The notes under the pieces are model-generated. The model saw only the letters and a program-made list of their open reading frames with translations. It did not search any database and was not told the origin of the DNA. A stretch of DNA of 64,000 nucleotides, taken from assembly GCA_020403265.1 (NCBI GenBank), contig JADBXZ010000014.1, forward strand, positions 248,001-312,000, given 5' to 3'. Positions 1 through 7,357 of this stretch are shown here, piece after piece; positions within the stretch are counted from its first letter, which is position 1, and the number at the start of each line of letters is the position of its first letter. Origin of the DNA: Bacteroidota bacterium. GTDB taxonomy: Bacteria > Bacteroidota > Bacteroidia > B-17B0 > Aurantibacillaceae. The translations under genes were made by a program, and so were the position numbers.

Positions 1-512
1 GCCCAAATTAAACCAACATTATCAGAAATCATTACAGGGCCAATAACAAAGTCTTTATGATATTTAAGATGATAGTTAACCATTGAATTTAACCAGACTT
101 TTGATTTGGTAAAAGTATCAGCATCACGCGTAATAATTAGGTGATGTTTTGCTTTTGAAATTGCCTCTAACAATGATTTCTTTTTGCCTAGTTTAATCTG
201 ATTTGAAATTATCTGAAAAGAAACACCTAGCTTTATTAAAATAATTTCTGCCAACTCTTTGGTTTTATCGGAACTGGCATCATTCACCAGAATAATTTCA
301 ATTAAGTGTTTAGGATAATCCTGCTCACTGATAGAATGCAAACATTTAGCAATAGTTTTCTCTTCGTTTCTGGCACAAATAATAATTGAAACTGGCCTCA
401 TGTCCGCTTCAAAGTCTGAAATGGTAATTGGGTATTTAAAAAAATAAATTGAAACCACAGTTAAAAAAGTGACATATAACAATATAACTATGAACCCAAG
501 TATTAACATCAT
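1..512 (-). CDS. Membrane-anchored family 2 glycosyltransferase (N-terminal part)
   Basis: The gene runs off the left edge; about 170 N-terminal residues are visible. Two consecutive ATG codons at 512-507 begin a hydrophobic N-terminal segment (about residues 4-25). A GT2 fold follows: the start VSIIICARNEE, then LVNDASSDKT, and RDADTF as the nucleotide-sugar/metal-binding DxD region. The family transfers sugars from NDP-sugars to lipid or polysaccharide acceptors at the inner membrane. The start directly abuts the TAG stop of the flippase-like gene upstream, so the two are probably co-transcribed. The acceptor cannot be deduced. Confidence 0.85.
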   Translation of the reverse strand, partial: MMLILGFIVILLYVTFLTVVSIYFFKYPITISDFEADMRPVSIIICARNEEKTIAKCLHSISEQDYPKHLIEIILVNDASSDKTKELAEIILIKLGVSFQIISNQIKLGKKKSLLEAISKAKHHLIITRDADTFTKSKVWLNSMVNYHLKYHKDFVIGPVMISDNVGLIW

Positions 513-1472
513 CTACTTCAGCTTAAAATCAAATTTTTGTTGAACCAAAAAAATGTAACCTAAAGCACTTGGCAAGATGATATTAATTATCCAAACTAAT
601 AAGGCAGCCAAACTCAATTCTATCTCAGTAAAACCTGTACCTGCAAAAACAATTAGTGCAATGGTTGCACGTATGGCCGGCTCTATAAAGCTTATCATTG
701 GAATAATGGTTGTAAACAAAAAGTACAGCATCATGCTAAAAAGCAAAGCAGTAGTAACTTCCTGATTTCTGAATATATTTAATACTAAAAAAAATTGTAA
801 GCAAAACACAAAATACCTAACAAAAGAACCAAGAACAAGTTTCAGTAGCAATGATCTTGTTAGCTTAATATCAAATTCAATTGACTTTTCTTTTGCTAAT
901 TTTTTGGTTAAAAGGTTAATTAATTTATTTAAAAAAATAAGTATGAAACAAAACACCAAAATAACCATAACCGATAATAGAATTGACAAATCTGCAACCC
1001 AAGAATTGGCCCCACTAAACAGATTAAGATTATTGCTTAAGGCCATACTACCAAAAAAAACAGTAACGATGAGTTGAAACAAGCCATTTACAAAATGTAA
1101 AACTGTAATTGCAGGTCTGAGTTCTGAGTTAAAATAAATTATTTTACCTAAAAATTCGGTTGCTCTACCAGGTGCTAAATTACCTACACAAACACCAGAA
1201 AAAACACTTTTAAACGCCACTCTAAATTTAATATTTTGCACCTGTTGGGTAATGGCCTGCCATTTAAAAGCTTCTACTCCCCAGTTAACAAATACTAAGC
1301 CTATCGACAATATCAGAAGCAAAAAACCATTTTTTAACTTCATGTTATGAGACAAGATACCTAAATTTTCAATAGTTAATTGAGGCTCCAATTTGAAGTA
1401 CAAGATGAGTATACAGCCAACTCCAACAAGAAATTTTAAAACTTGGAAAACTATTTTTTTTGTAACCAACAA
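513..1472 (-). CDS. Flippase-like (lysylphosphatidylglycerol synthase TM-region) integral membrane protein
   Basis: A 319-residue protein with about seven to eight hydrophobic segments along its whole length. NLAPGRATEFLGKIIYF (about residues 97-113) resembles the conserved loop of the UPF0104/AglD/LPG-synthase TM family, whose members are implicated in lipid or lipid-linked sugar translocation. No soluble catalytic domain is present. The start is TTG at 1472; the first ATG (residue 44) would remove the first membrane helix, so TTG is preferred. Its stop codon abuts the next glycosyltransferase start, which suggests that both act on the same envelope glycolipid. It is divergent from ruvC with only about 22 bp between them. 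Function is inferred from family only. Confidence 0.7.
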   Translation of the reverse strand: MLVTKKIVFQVLKFLVGVGCILILYFKLEPQLTIENLGILSHNMKLKNGFLLLILSIGLVFVNWGVEAFKWQAITQQVQNIKFRVAFKSVFSGVCVGNLAPGRATEFLGKIIYFNSELRPAITVLHFVNGLFQLIVTVFFGSMALSNNLNLFSGANSWVADLSILLSVMVILVFCFILIFLNKLINLLTKKLAKEKSIEFDIKLTRSLLLKLVLGSFVRYFVFCLQFFLVLNIFRNQEVTTALLFSMMLYFLFTTIIPMISFIEPAIRATIALIVFAGTGFTEIELSLAALLVWIINIILPSALGYIFLVQQKFDFKLK

Positions 1473-1494
1473 ATTGCCTTAAATTTACTTAAAT

Positions 1495-2061
1495 ATGCCA
1501 ATAAACGACCGAATAATTTTAGGAATTGATCCTGGTACTGTGGTGATGGGTTATGGCTTAATCCATGTCAAAAACAATAAAGTTGAACCTATCGGTCTGG
1601 GTGTAATTAAATTAGATAAATACGACGATTTAACATTGCGTTTAAAAAAAATCTTTGAACGTACTATTGGCATTATTGAAGAATTTAAGCCGGATGAGTT
1701 AGCGATTGAAGCGCCCTTTTTTGGTAAAAATGTACAGAGTATGCTCAAATTAGGCAGGGCTCAAGGAGTGGCGATTGCAGCAGCGCTTAGCAAAAACATC
1801 CCTATTACTGAATACTCTCCTAAAAAAATTAAAATGAGTATTACAGGTAACGGAAATGCCAGCAAAGAACAGGTTGCTGCCATGTTACAGCAAATATTAG
1901 GCATTAAAAAAGAGCAGGAATTTTTGGATGCAACTGATGCGCTGGGGGCGGCTTTATGCCATTATTATCAAAATAAACATGGTAATACTTCACAAATAAA
2001 CTACTCAGGTTGGAAAGCCTTTTTAACCGACAATCCTGATAAATTACATTTGAAAAAGTAA
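1495..2061 (+). CDS. ruvC: Crossover junction endodeoxyribonuclease RuvC
   Basis: The Holliday-junction resolvase acts with RuvAB in recombinational repair. At 188 residues the length is usual for RuvC. The RNase H-like acidic residues are visible: Asp in GIDPGT (residues about 10-15), Glu in AIEAPFF (about 67-73) and the C-terminal acidic pair in [14 protein letters not shown] (about 143-156). The start is ATG at 1495. It is divergent from the flippase-like gene and converges with a small membrane protein gene ending 3 bp away. ruvA and ruvB are not in the window. The family is certain. Confidence 0.97.
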   Translation: MPINDRIILGIDPGTVVMGYGLIHVKNNKVEPIGLGVIKLDKYDDLTLRLKKIFERTIGIIEEFKPDELAIEAPFFGKNVQSMLKLGRAQGVAIAAALSKNIPITEYSPKKIKMSITGNGNASKEQVAAMLQQILGIKKEQEFLDATDALGAALCHYYQNKHGNTSQINYSGWKAFLTDNPDKLHLKK

Positions 2062-2064
2062 TAT

Positions 2065-2574
2065 TTATTCAGATGCATTTTGTATTTCCTGTTTTAGCAC
2101 CTTTAATAATTCACTTGCTCTTTGTGTGCCAATTCGGTAACTAAAACCTGATACATCTTTTAATTCAATAAAATCAATTCCGCTGGTATAGAATTTAATA
2201 ATTCCTTTATTGTGCAAGTTGTAAACGGCTCTCCTGAAACTATTTTTTTTGTATCTGCTTTTTCTAAAACTGGTAATGTTTTTAAGATCAATTTTAACTT
2301 TACGCGCTGTCCAAAAACCATCCAAAATAATATAGCCGCTGTAAACTTTAGTATGAATGTGCAGGATGTACATTAAAAGCAATGAAAACAAAAGAATACA
2401 TAAACCGCACACAAAAAACAACAAGCCCGAATAGCTGATGTGTTGAATTGGATATGATCCTATTTTAAAGAATGACACCTCAACCGGCTTCGGATTTTCG
2501 CTCCAGTAATAACCCAAAAAACAAAACATTGCTAAAACTATGCGAATAGCTATGCTCAGCCTGTTGTGACCCAT
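2065..2574 (-). CDS. Small two-TM membrane protein with PH-like tail, unknown function
   Basis: 169 residues. Two hydrophobic helices lie near residues 8-22 and 48-70. A basic, beta-rich cytoplasmic region follows (KVKIDLKNITSFRKSRYKK...), which resembles bacterial PH-like membrane proteins in layout, and the C-terminus is a short amphipathic helix. I do not recognise a named family with certainty. It is the last gene of the coaX-to-tilS minus-strand run, 38 bp after tilS. It converges with ruvC, leaving only 3 bp between the stops. Confidence 0.65.
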   Translation of the reverse strand: MGHNRLSIAIRIVLAMFCFLGYYWSENPKPVEVSFFKIGSYPIQHISYSGLLFFVCGLCILLFSLLLMYILHIHTKVYSGYIILDGFWTARKVKIDLKNITSFRKSRYKKNSFRRAVYNLHNKGIIKFYTSGIDFIELKDVSGFSYRIGTQRASELLKVLKQEIQNASE

Positions 2575-2612
2575 GTATTGCTTTTCCTCGAATAATATGT
2601 TTTCTCGCTCTT

Positions 2613-3932
2613 CTATGGTAGGTAAGTTAGTTTAATTAATTCTTCGTGCGATTTGTTCATTACTCTGTATCGTTCATCGCTTCTTTGTCCTATAACCCAA
2701 ACTATTTCGTTATTACCATTGATCAATAATAAAGTCGATTTTTTATCAAACATAGAAAGTTTTGAATCTCTGTAAAAATCGCTAACCAACTTAAATCCTT
2801 TCATGCCAAACGGCTTGAATTTATCGCCTGTTTTGTATGAACGAATTGTTAGTGGAAATTGAAAACTACTTTTATGAATCATTAATTCGTTTGGTGCTGT
2901 TTTATTTATTTTTTTGCAAGATTCAACCCTAAGAAATGGTGTTTTTTTTAAGTCATTAAATGAATTAATTATTATTGGTTTAATTTCCGTTATAAGTGGT
3001 TCAATTAAAATCTCAGTTCTGTTAATTAAGAGTGTGTGACTTTTGGAATTAAAATATTTTCCGGTTTTTATTTCCTTACCTATGCATTTAAGAATACCGG
3101 TTACCTGAGAAGAATTAAAATTAAACGGTTTAAGCAATTGATAGCAAATGTAACGGACGTGATTTTCGTTTAAGAGTTCGTTGATTTGAATACTGCAAGG
3201 TTGATTCGGATTTAAACGATATATTTTTCTTTTTTCATCAACATAATCTTCAATGATCGCCAAATCTTCCTTCAAGTTATTTAGGTTTTCATAAAACCTT
3301 GTTTCGAAACCCGGAAAATGTGATTTTAAGCCCGGTACGATGTTTAAGCGAATAAAATTTCTTTGATAATGAGTGTCATCATTGCTGGCATCAACACGAA
3401 ATTTCAACTTACATTGTTTGGCATAATTCTCAATATCTGACCTGGGAAAAGACAGTAAAGGCCTAAGCACTTTTTTATTCTTTTCAGGGATACCAATCAA
3501 ACCTTTTAGGCCAGTACCCCTTAACATATTGATGAAAAACGTTTCAATTTGGTCATTAAGGTGATGAGCAGTTAATACGTATTTGTAATGGTGATTGTTA
3601 ACTAACTCTTCAAACCAATTATATCTCAATTCACGAGCAGCTTCCTGAACACTTTGCTTATTGATTTTTGCGTATGAAGTTGTTTCGAAGTGATTTAAGT
3701 GAATTTTTACTTTATGCTTCTCAGCTAACAATTTGCAGAATTCTTCGTCCTTGTCACTTTCTTTACCGCGTAATTTAAAATTACAATGTGCTAATGAAAT
3801 GTTGTAGTTTAAACTGTTTAATAAATCAACCAACACAACGGAATCAACTCCACCACTTAAAGCAACTAGTACAGGTTCATTTTTGTTAAACCACTTTTTT
3901 GATGTAACGTATTTTTTAAAAGCCTCTAACAA
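2613..3932 (-). CDS. tilS: tRNA(Ile)-lysidine synthase TilS
   Basis: Converts C34 of the CAU-anticodon tRNA-Ile to lysidine using ATP and lysine, so that AUA is read as isoleucine; essential in most bacteria. The PP-loop SGGVDS is at residues about 26-31, followed by AHHLNDQIET and GLKGLIGIP, with the C-terminal substrate-binding domain (LTIRSYKTGDKFKPFGMKG...). 439 residues is typical. The only sensible start is TTG at 3932, because no ATG lies before the PP-loop. It is 5 bp downstream of the 73-residue gene and so belongs to the coaX operon. Confidence 0.96.
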   Translation of the reverse strand: MLEAFKKYVTSKKWFNKNEPVLVALSGGVDSVVLVDLLNSLNYNISLAHCNFKLRGKESDKDEEFCKLLAEKHKVKIHLNHFETTSYAKINKQSVQEAARELRYNWFEELVNNHHYKYVLTAHHLNDQIETFFINMLRGTGLKGLIGIPEKNKKVLRPLLSFPRSDIENYAKQCKLKFRVDASNDDTHYQRNFIRLNIVPGLKSHFPGFETRFYENLNNLKEDLAIIEDYVDEKRKIYRLNPNQPCSIQINELLNENHVRYICYQLLKPFNFNSSQVTGILKCIGKEIKTGKYFNSKSHTLLINRTEILIEPLITEIKPIIINSFNDLKKTPFLRVESCKKINKTAPNELMIHKSSFQFPLTIRSYKTGDKFKPFGMKGFKLVSDFYRDSKLSMFDKKSTLLLINGNNEIVWVIGQRSDERYRVMNKSHEELIKLTYLP

Positions 3933-3937
3933 TTGGA

Positions 3938-4159
3938 TTATTTTTTACCGTTTTCGAGGTAAGATTCATGACGTTTACGTTGTCTTTTTCTTAACAAATA
4001 CAATACCGAAGATAATATAAAAAAACCAAAGAAATATAAGGCACTGTCATTATCTTTTTGAATTAAAAAATAAACCACTCCTGCAATTCCAATCAGGACA
4101 CCAACTAGCCATACACGCTCCATTAGCTTAAACAGCTTTATTTGAAAATCAGAGTTCAT
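3938..4159 (-). CDS. Small two-TM membrane protein, unknown function
   Basis: 73 residues with two hydrophobic segments (about residues 16-32 and 40-56) separated by a short polar turn, and a very basic C-terminus (RKRQRKRHESYLENGKK), consistent with an inner membrane hairpin with both ends in the cytoplasm. It overlaps the lptC 3' end by 11 bp and is followed 5 bp later by tilS, so it is translated as part of that operon. No motif allows a function to be assigned. Confidence 0.7.
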   Translation of the reverse strand: MNSDFQIKLFKLMERVWLVGVLIGIAGVVYFLIQKDNDSALYFFGFFILSSVLYLLRKRQRKRHESYLENGKK

Positions 4160-4733
4160 CGTTTTTTATATTAATTATTCCTGTAATCTTTTTTATCTCA
4201 TATTTTGTAAAATCTTGATTACTCTCAAGACCTTTACCACTAATAACCTGATTCGGTGTAGTTATTTTTACAAAGGCATCCGTATATATTTTTTTATTGG
4301 CCTCATCCCAAATCAACTTCTCAGTTTCAAGCTTTTCACCATTTTTATTAATGACCTCAACAGCATATCGAGCTTCCATACGTTTAGAAAGGTCGTAACG
4401 TACCCCATAGTTGCCTTTTAACGTAGAAGATACTTTTTCCTCATCATCAAAAATTGTTACATAAAATCCTTTTGGTAATATGGTAAAAGGTTCTGATACG
4501 TTCTTATTAAATAAAAGCATACGATTGGCCTTTAAAATAATTTTAATTAACGTGCTATCTGTATAAATCAGAGTAATACTATCGCCTGTTTGAGATGCAC
4601 TTAACTTATTTCTGGGAAGAGCTTGCACATCCTTTAAATCATTTGTACAAGCTGTTAGGCTTAATAATGTAATTGTTATTGCTAGTAGTTTTACCACATT
4701 AATCGTACCTGAATTTTTGAAACCAACGTGCAC
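4149..4733 (-). CDS. lptC: LPS export lipoprotein LptC
   Basis: Periplasmic component that receives LPS from LptB2FG and passes it to LptA. It has a hydrophobic signal followed by a lipobox (LLSLTAC) and then a beta-rich LptC domain (SDSTLIKIILKANRMLLF..., LIWDEANKKIYTDAFVKI, GKGLESNQDFTKYEIKKITG). The ATG at 4733 lies 35 bp inside the upstream outer-membrane gene and adds a polar N-terminus. A GTG at 4697, just after the upstream TAA, places the signal peptide exactly at the N-terminus and is the more likely start. It overlaps the next gene by 11 bp. Confidence 0.85.
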   Translation of the reverse strand: MHVGFKNSGTINVVKLLAITITLLSLTACTNDLKDVQALPRNKLSASQTGDSITLIYTDSTLIKIILKANRMLLFNKNVSEPFTILPKGFYVTIFDDEEKVSSTLKGNYGVRYDLSKRMEARYAVEVINKNGEKLETEKLIWDEANKKIYTDAFVKITTPNQVISGKGLESNQDFTKYEIKKITGIINIKNDEL

Positions 4734-6216
4734 TAAATGTAAATCCTAAATGTAGTCTAAAATAATTCTCAGTAAATAGTTTAGTGTTTTCGGTACTCAA
4801 TTTTCCATATTGCAAAGATAGGTTAACCATAGATCGCTCCGCAAAAACACCAACCGGAAAACCAACACCTGCGCTGATAAAATAACTTGGTAAAAGTGAA
4901 TTTTGAAGATCTAAGTAACCTGTATTGTATGTAAAGCCTGCTCTATAATTAATACGCTCTCTGTAATTCCCTTGTTTATTTTGCACATAATTTGCACCAA
5001 GAGAAATACGGTAATTGTTTTGGTAGGTTGTTTTAGAATCCAATAACTTAAAATTGCTCCAATTGGTAATCCCGAAGTCAGCTACCACATTAATTCGTTC
5101 ACCTTTTTTAAACCCAATACCAAAAGCCTGCTCTAAAGGCAACACAACAGTGCCTTTTTGATTTGAAATTTTAATGATTGAATCTTTGTTGCTTATATTA
5201 CCGGTGCTTCCTAACACATAATTATAAACGTAGGTACTTTGCATGGCATTAAGTGTATTGTTTAAACTATAGAAGTATCCAAAAGTGAATTTTAATTTCT
5301 CGGCAAGTTGAATTTTTGGAACTTTTACTGTTCTGTTTAAACTATCTTTTATTTGATTCACTTTCGACGGATCACCTCCATTTCTTAGATAGTTTTTTAC
5401 AAATTTGTTGATGATCGCTCTCTTGGTTGAACGACTGTATATACTGTCAATTGTGATAGCACTTTGAACACCGAAATTACCGGTAAAGTCACCCATGGTA
5501 ATAGTTTGTTCTCGCTTTGTATTGAGATATAATAGTGAGTTGGGATAAATTACATTGGTGTTATGCTGAATACTTCCAAAAATGTAATTAACATTTGCGC
5601 CAATAGTAAAATCATTTAAAAATTTACTGAAAAAATACCTTGATTTAAACTGGGAACGACTATAGCGCAAACTATCTTTAACGTAGGCATTTTTCCTGAA
5701 ACTTCTTAATCTTTTATTAAATGGAGAAATACCGTAACCTATAAAAGCTTTATTTAATCCACCCTCACCATTATAAATCATTTTAACATCGCCAATTCCT
5801 GCTGAATTAGTTATAGACTCTGTGTTATATCCAACAGAAGTTAATGGCATCATTCCAATGCAAGCACCACCATTTTTGGCAATAGGAAAACCCAAAGTGC
5901 CATATGAAAAATTAAGGGAATACTTGTTTAATGCCGAACTTGAATTTTTATACATCCCATAAAATCCATTGGCACCTACCTCCAAAGAGGTAATTCGGAT
6001 AAAAGCATAACTTGCAGGATTTCCAACATTAATAAAAAGCGGCGCAGTTGTATCAAAACGTAAAGCCACATTGGCGCCTCCCATGCCATTAACGTGTGCA
6101 AAATTAGCTTGATTTAGCTCACCAATGCCATAACGTGAATATGGACTAAACGTATTCGTTTGAGCCAATGCACCAATTACTAAACTTAATAATATGATCG
6201 AAAGTATTTTTTTCAA
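4699..6216 (-). CDS. Outer-membrane beta-barrel protein, Bacteroidota type
   Basis: 505 residues. A signal peptide (about residues 1-18, ending ALA-Q) is followed by SPYSRYGIGELNQANFAHVNGMGGANVA and then many alternating amphipathic strands rich in aromatic and glycine residues. The protein ends in a strand finishing LHLGFTFSARWFQKFRYD, as expected for a barrel resembling FadL/OmpP1-like proteins. The TTG at 6216 is the start, 1 bp after the coaX stop. In Bacteroidota a barrel of this type commonly follows coaX and precedes lptC, which suggests an envelope-biogenesis neighbourhood. The transported substrate is unknown. Confidence 0.75.
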   Translation of the reverse strand: MKKILSIILLSLVIGALAQTNTFSPYSRYGIGELNQANFAHVNGMGGANVALRFDTTAPLFINVGNPASYAFIRITSLEVGANGFYGMYKNSSSALNKYSLNFSYGTLGFPIAKNGGACIGMMPLTSVGYNTESITNSAGIGDVKMIYNGEGGLNKAFIGYGISPFNKRLRSFRKNAYVKDSLRYSRSQFKSRYFFSKFLNDFTIGANVNYIFGSIQHNTNVIYPNSLLYLNTKREQTITMGDFTGNFGVQSAITIDSIYSRSTKRAIINKFVKNYLRNGGDPSKVNQIKDSLNRTVKVPKIQLAEKLKFTFGYFYSLNNTLNAMQSTYVYNYVLGSTGNISNKDSIIKISNQKGTVVLPLEQAFGIGFKKGERINVVADFGITNWSNFKLLDSKTTYQNNYRISLGANYVQNKQGNYRERINYRAGFTYNTGYLDLQNSLLPSYFISAGVGFPVGVFAERSMVNLSLQYGKLSTENTKLFTENYFRLHLGFTFSARWFQKFRYD

Positions 6217-6217
6217 G

Positions 6218-6934
6218 TTATTGAAAATTTAAAACTGCATTCAGTCCTTTTAGAATCAAATGCTCGTCCGCAAAGAAACGGTTTTTAAGTTGTTTACACA
6301 AATAATTAGCATTGCCTCCGGTGAAGACAATTTTTAAAATTGAATAGGCGTTTTGATATTGCTGAATCATTGATTCTACCTCGCACACAGCACCAATTAG
6401 TGCACCACTTAAAATGGAATCTTTTGTGTTTTTACCCGTTAAATTTTCATAATTTTCATCAAAGTCAATCAAAGGTAAGGCATTAGTGAATTGGTGCAAG
6501 GCTTTTAGCCTCATACTTAAACCAGGACTAATTGCCCCTCCAATAAACTGATTTTGTTCATTAACAAAATTATATTTGATGCAAGTACCGGCGTCAATGG
6601 TGAGTACATTAGAATTAGGATGCAGGGTAAACGCACCAATGGAAGCTGCTAAACGATCAGAACCTAAGGTTTGAGTTGTTTCATAAAGGTTTTCAATTGG
6701 TAAATTAAGTGTATTAGTAAAAAGATGGGATTGCTTTAAGTGTTGTAATTTCGGTAAGATAACTAAGTGCTCTTGGGTAACGGAAGCGATTATGGCTTTT
6801 AGGATTGAAGGATGTCTCTCTAAAATTGTATTAATAGAATCATTAATTAAACCATTTTCAATTAGTTGATTGTCAGTAAAAACGCCATATTTTATACGTG
6901 TATTACCGCAATCTATTACCAGATTAGTGTTCAA
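6218..6934 (-). CDS. coaX: Type III pantothenate kinase CoaX
   Basis: First step of coenzyme A synthesis (pantothenate to 4'-phosphopantothenate). ASKHA-fold motifs are present: phosphate 1 loop DCGNTRIKYG (residues 8-17), DAGTCIKYN (about 115-123) and GGAISPG (about 132-138). 238 residues matches the family. The start must be the TTG at 6934, since no ATG precedes the first motif. It is the first gene of a six-gene minus-strand run (coaX, barrel, lptC, small membrane protein, tilS, membrane protein). Confidence 0.96.
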   Translation of the reverse strand: MNTNLVIDCGNTRIKYGVFTDNQLIENGLINDSINTILERHPSILKAIIASVTQEHLVILPKLQHLKQSHLFTNTLNLPIENLYETTQTLGSDRLAASIGAFTLHPNSNVLTIDAGTCIKYNFVNEQNQFIGGAISPGLSMRLKALHQFTNALPLIDFDENYENLTGKNTKDSILSGALIGAVCEVESMIQQYQNAYSILKIVFTGGNANYLCKQLKNRFFADEHLILKGLNAVLNFQ

Positions 6935-6973
6935 TTGATGAAAAGTTTTTTTAAAGATAACTAAGATTTTTAT

Positions 6974-7003
6974 TTTGTAATTAAATAAAAAACATTATTT
7001 TTG
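6974..7003 (+). promoter_or_regulatory. Promoter of the tRNA-Phe locus
   Basis: A Bacteroidota-type -7 element TATTTTTG (6996-7003, matching TAnnTTTG) with TTTG at 6974-6977, 18 bp upstream. It lies in front of the broken 5' copy of tRNA-Phe, not directly before the intact gene. The intact tRNA is therefore probably transcribed through the dead copy. No other match lies between the two copies. Confidence 0.6.
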
Positions 7004-7033
7004 CACCTCTATTTTAGAAGCGGTAAGTTTCAA

Positions 7034-7086
7034 AAAGAGTTAAGCTGGTACCTTAGCTCATCCGCCGCGGCGGAGGTAGAGTAAAG
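7034..7086 (+). pseudogene. Truncated tRNA-Phe 5' part with palindrome in the D loop
   Basis: Bases 7034-7060 repeat exactly the 27 bases 7101-7127: a 13-nt leader plus tRNA nucleotides 1-14. A perfect 14-nt palindrome, TCCGCCGCGGCGGA (7061-7074), stands where the intact tRNA has GTT. Then GGTAGAG(T)AAAG (7075-7086) continues as tRNA nucleotides 18-29 with one mismatch. Similarity stops at the anticodon stem. It cannot make a tRNA. Confidence 0.9.
7061..7074. repeat. Perfect GC-rich palindrome TCCGCCGCGGCGGA
   Basis: A 14-nt self-complementary sequence inside the dead tRNA-Phe 5' copy, in an otherwise AT-rich intergenic region. A degenerate 14-nt version (TCCGCCGATGTGGA, 3 mismatches) sits in the dead 3' copy at 7240-7253. 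Both replace the trinucleotide GTT of the tRNA. The shared length and position suggest the same insertion process. Confidence 0.9.
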
Positions 7087-7113
7087 TACCGTATTAAGAT
7101 AAAGAGTTAAGCT

Positions 7114-7189
7114 GGTACCTTAGCTCAGTTGGTAGAGCAAAGGACTGAAAATCCTTGTGTCCCTGGTTCGATTCCTGGAGGTACCACCA
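7114..7189 (+). tRNA. tRNA-Phe (GAA)
   Basis: Acceptor GGTACCT pairs with AGGTACC. The D arm is AGCTCAGTTGGTAGAGC, the anticodon loop ACTGAAAAT gives anticodon GAA, and the T arm contains GGTTCGATTCC. The discriminator A is followed by an encoded CCA (7187-7189). All stems are intact, in contrast to the broken copies on both sides. Confidence 0.97.
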
Positions 7190-7216
7190 AGCCACTCAAA
7201 TGAGTGGCTTTTTTCT
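7189..7216 (+). terminator. Rho-independent terminator of tRNA-Phe
   Basis: Stem AAGCCACTCA / TGAGTGGCTT with loop AA (7189-7210) followed by a T-rich run. It starts at the last base of the encoded CCA. The left arm (aagccact) recurs after the dead 3' copy at 7274-7281, which shows that the duplicated unit included trailer sequence. Confidence 0.85.
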
Positions 7217-7228
7217 TTTATTACATCA

Positions 7229-7281
7229 TTGCGTCCCTGTCCGCCGATGTGGACGATTTCTGGAGGTACCATTAAGCCACT
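7229..7281 (+). pseudogene. Truncated tRNA-Phe 3' part with palindrome in the T loop
   Basis: TTG(C)GTCCCTG (7229-7239) corresponds to tRNA nucleotides 42-52. The 14-nt insert TCCGCCGATGTGGA (7240-7253) replaces GTT of the T loop, and then CGATT(T)CTGGAGGTACC plus the start of the terminator stem follows to 7281. With the 5' fragment it accounts for nucleotides 1-29 and 42-73 of one tRNA-Phe. Only the anticodon stem-loop (30-41) is missing, and the intact tRNA sits at that point. Confidence 0.88.
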
Positions 7282-7357
7282 AATTGAATGTATATTTGTT
7301 TTGGAATAAATCTTGATCTTCAGCCTGATTTATAGACTCTTTTATTTGATGCTAACT

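Noticed and set aside
577-765. Plus-strand 62-codon reading frame inside the flippase-like gene
   Set aside because: It is a shadow of the minus-strand gene, without start context or features.
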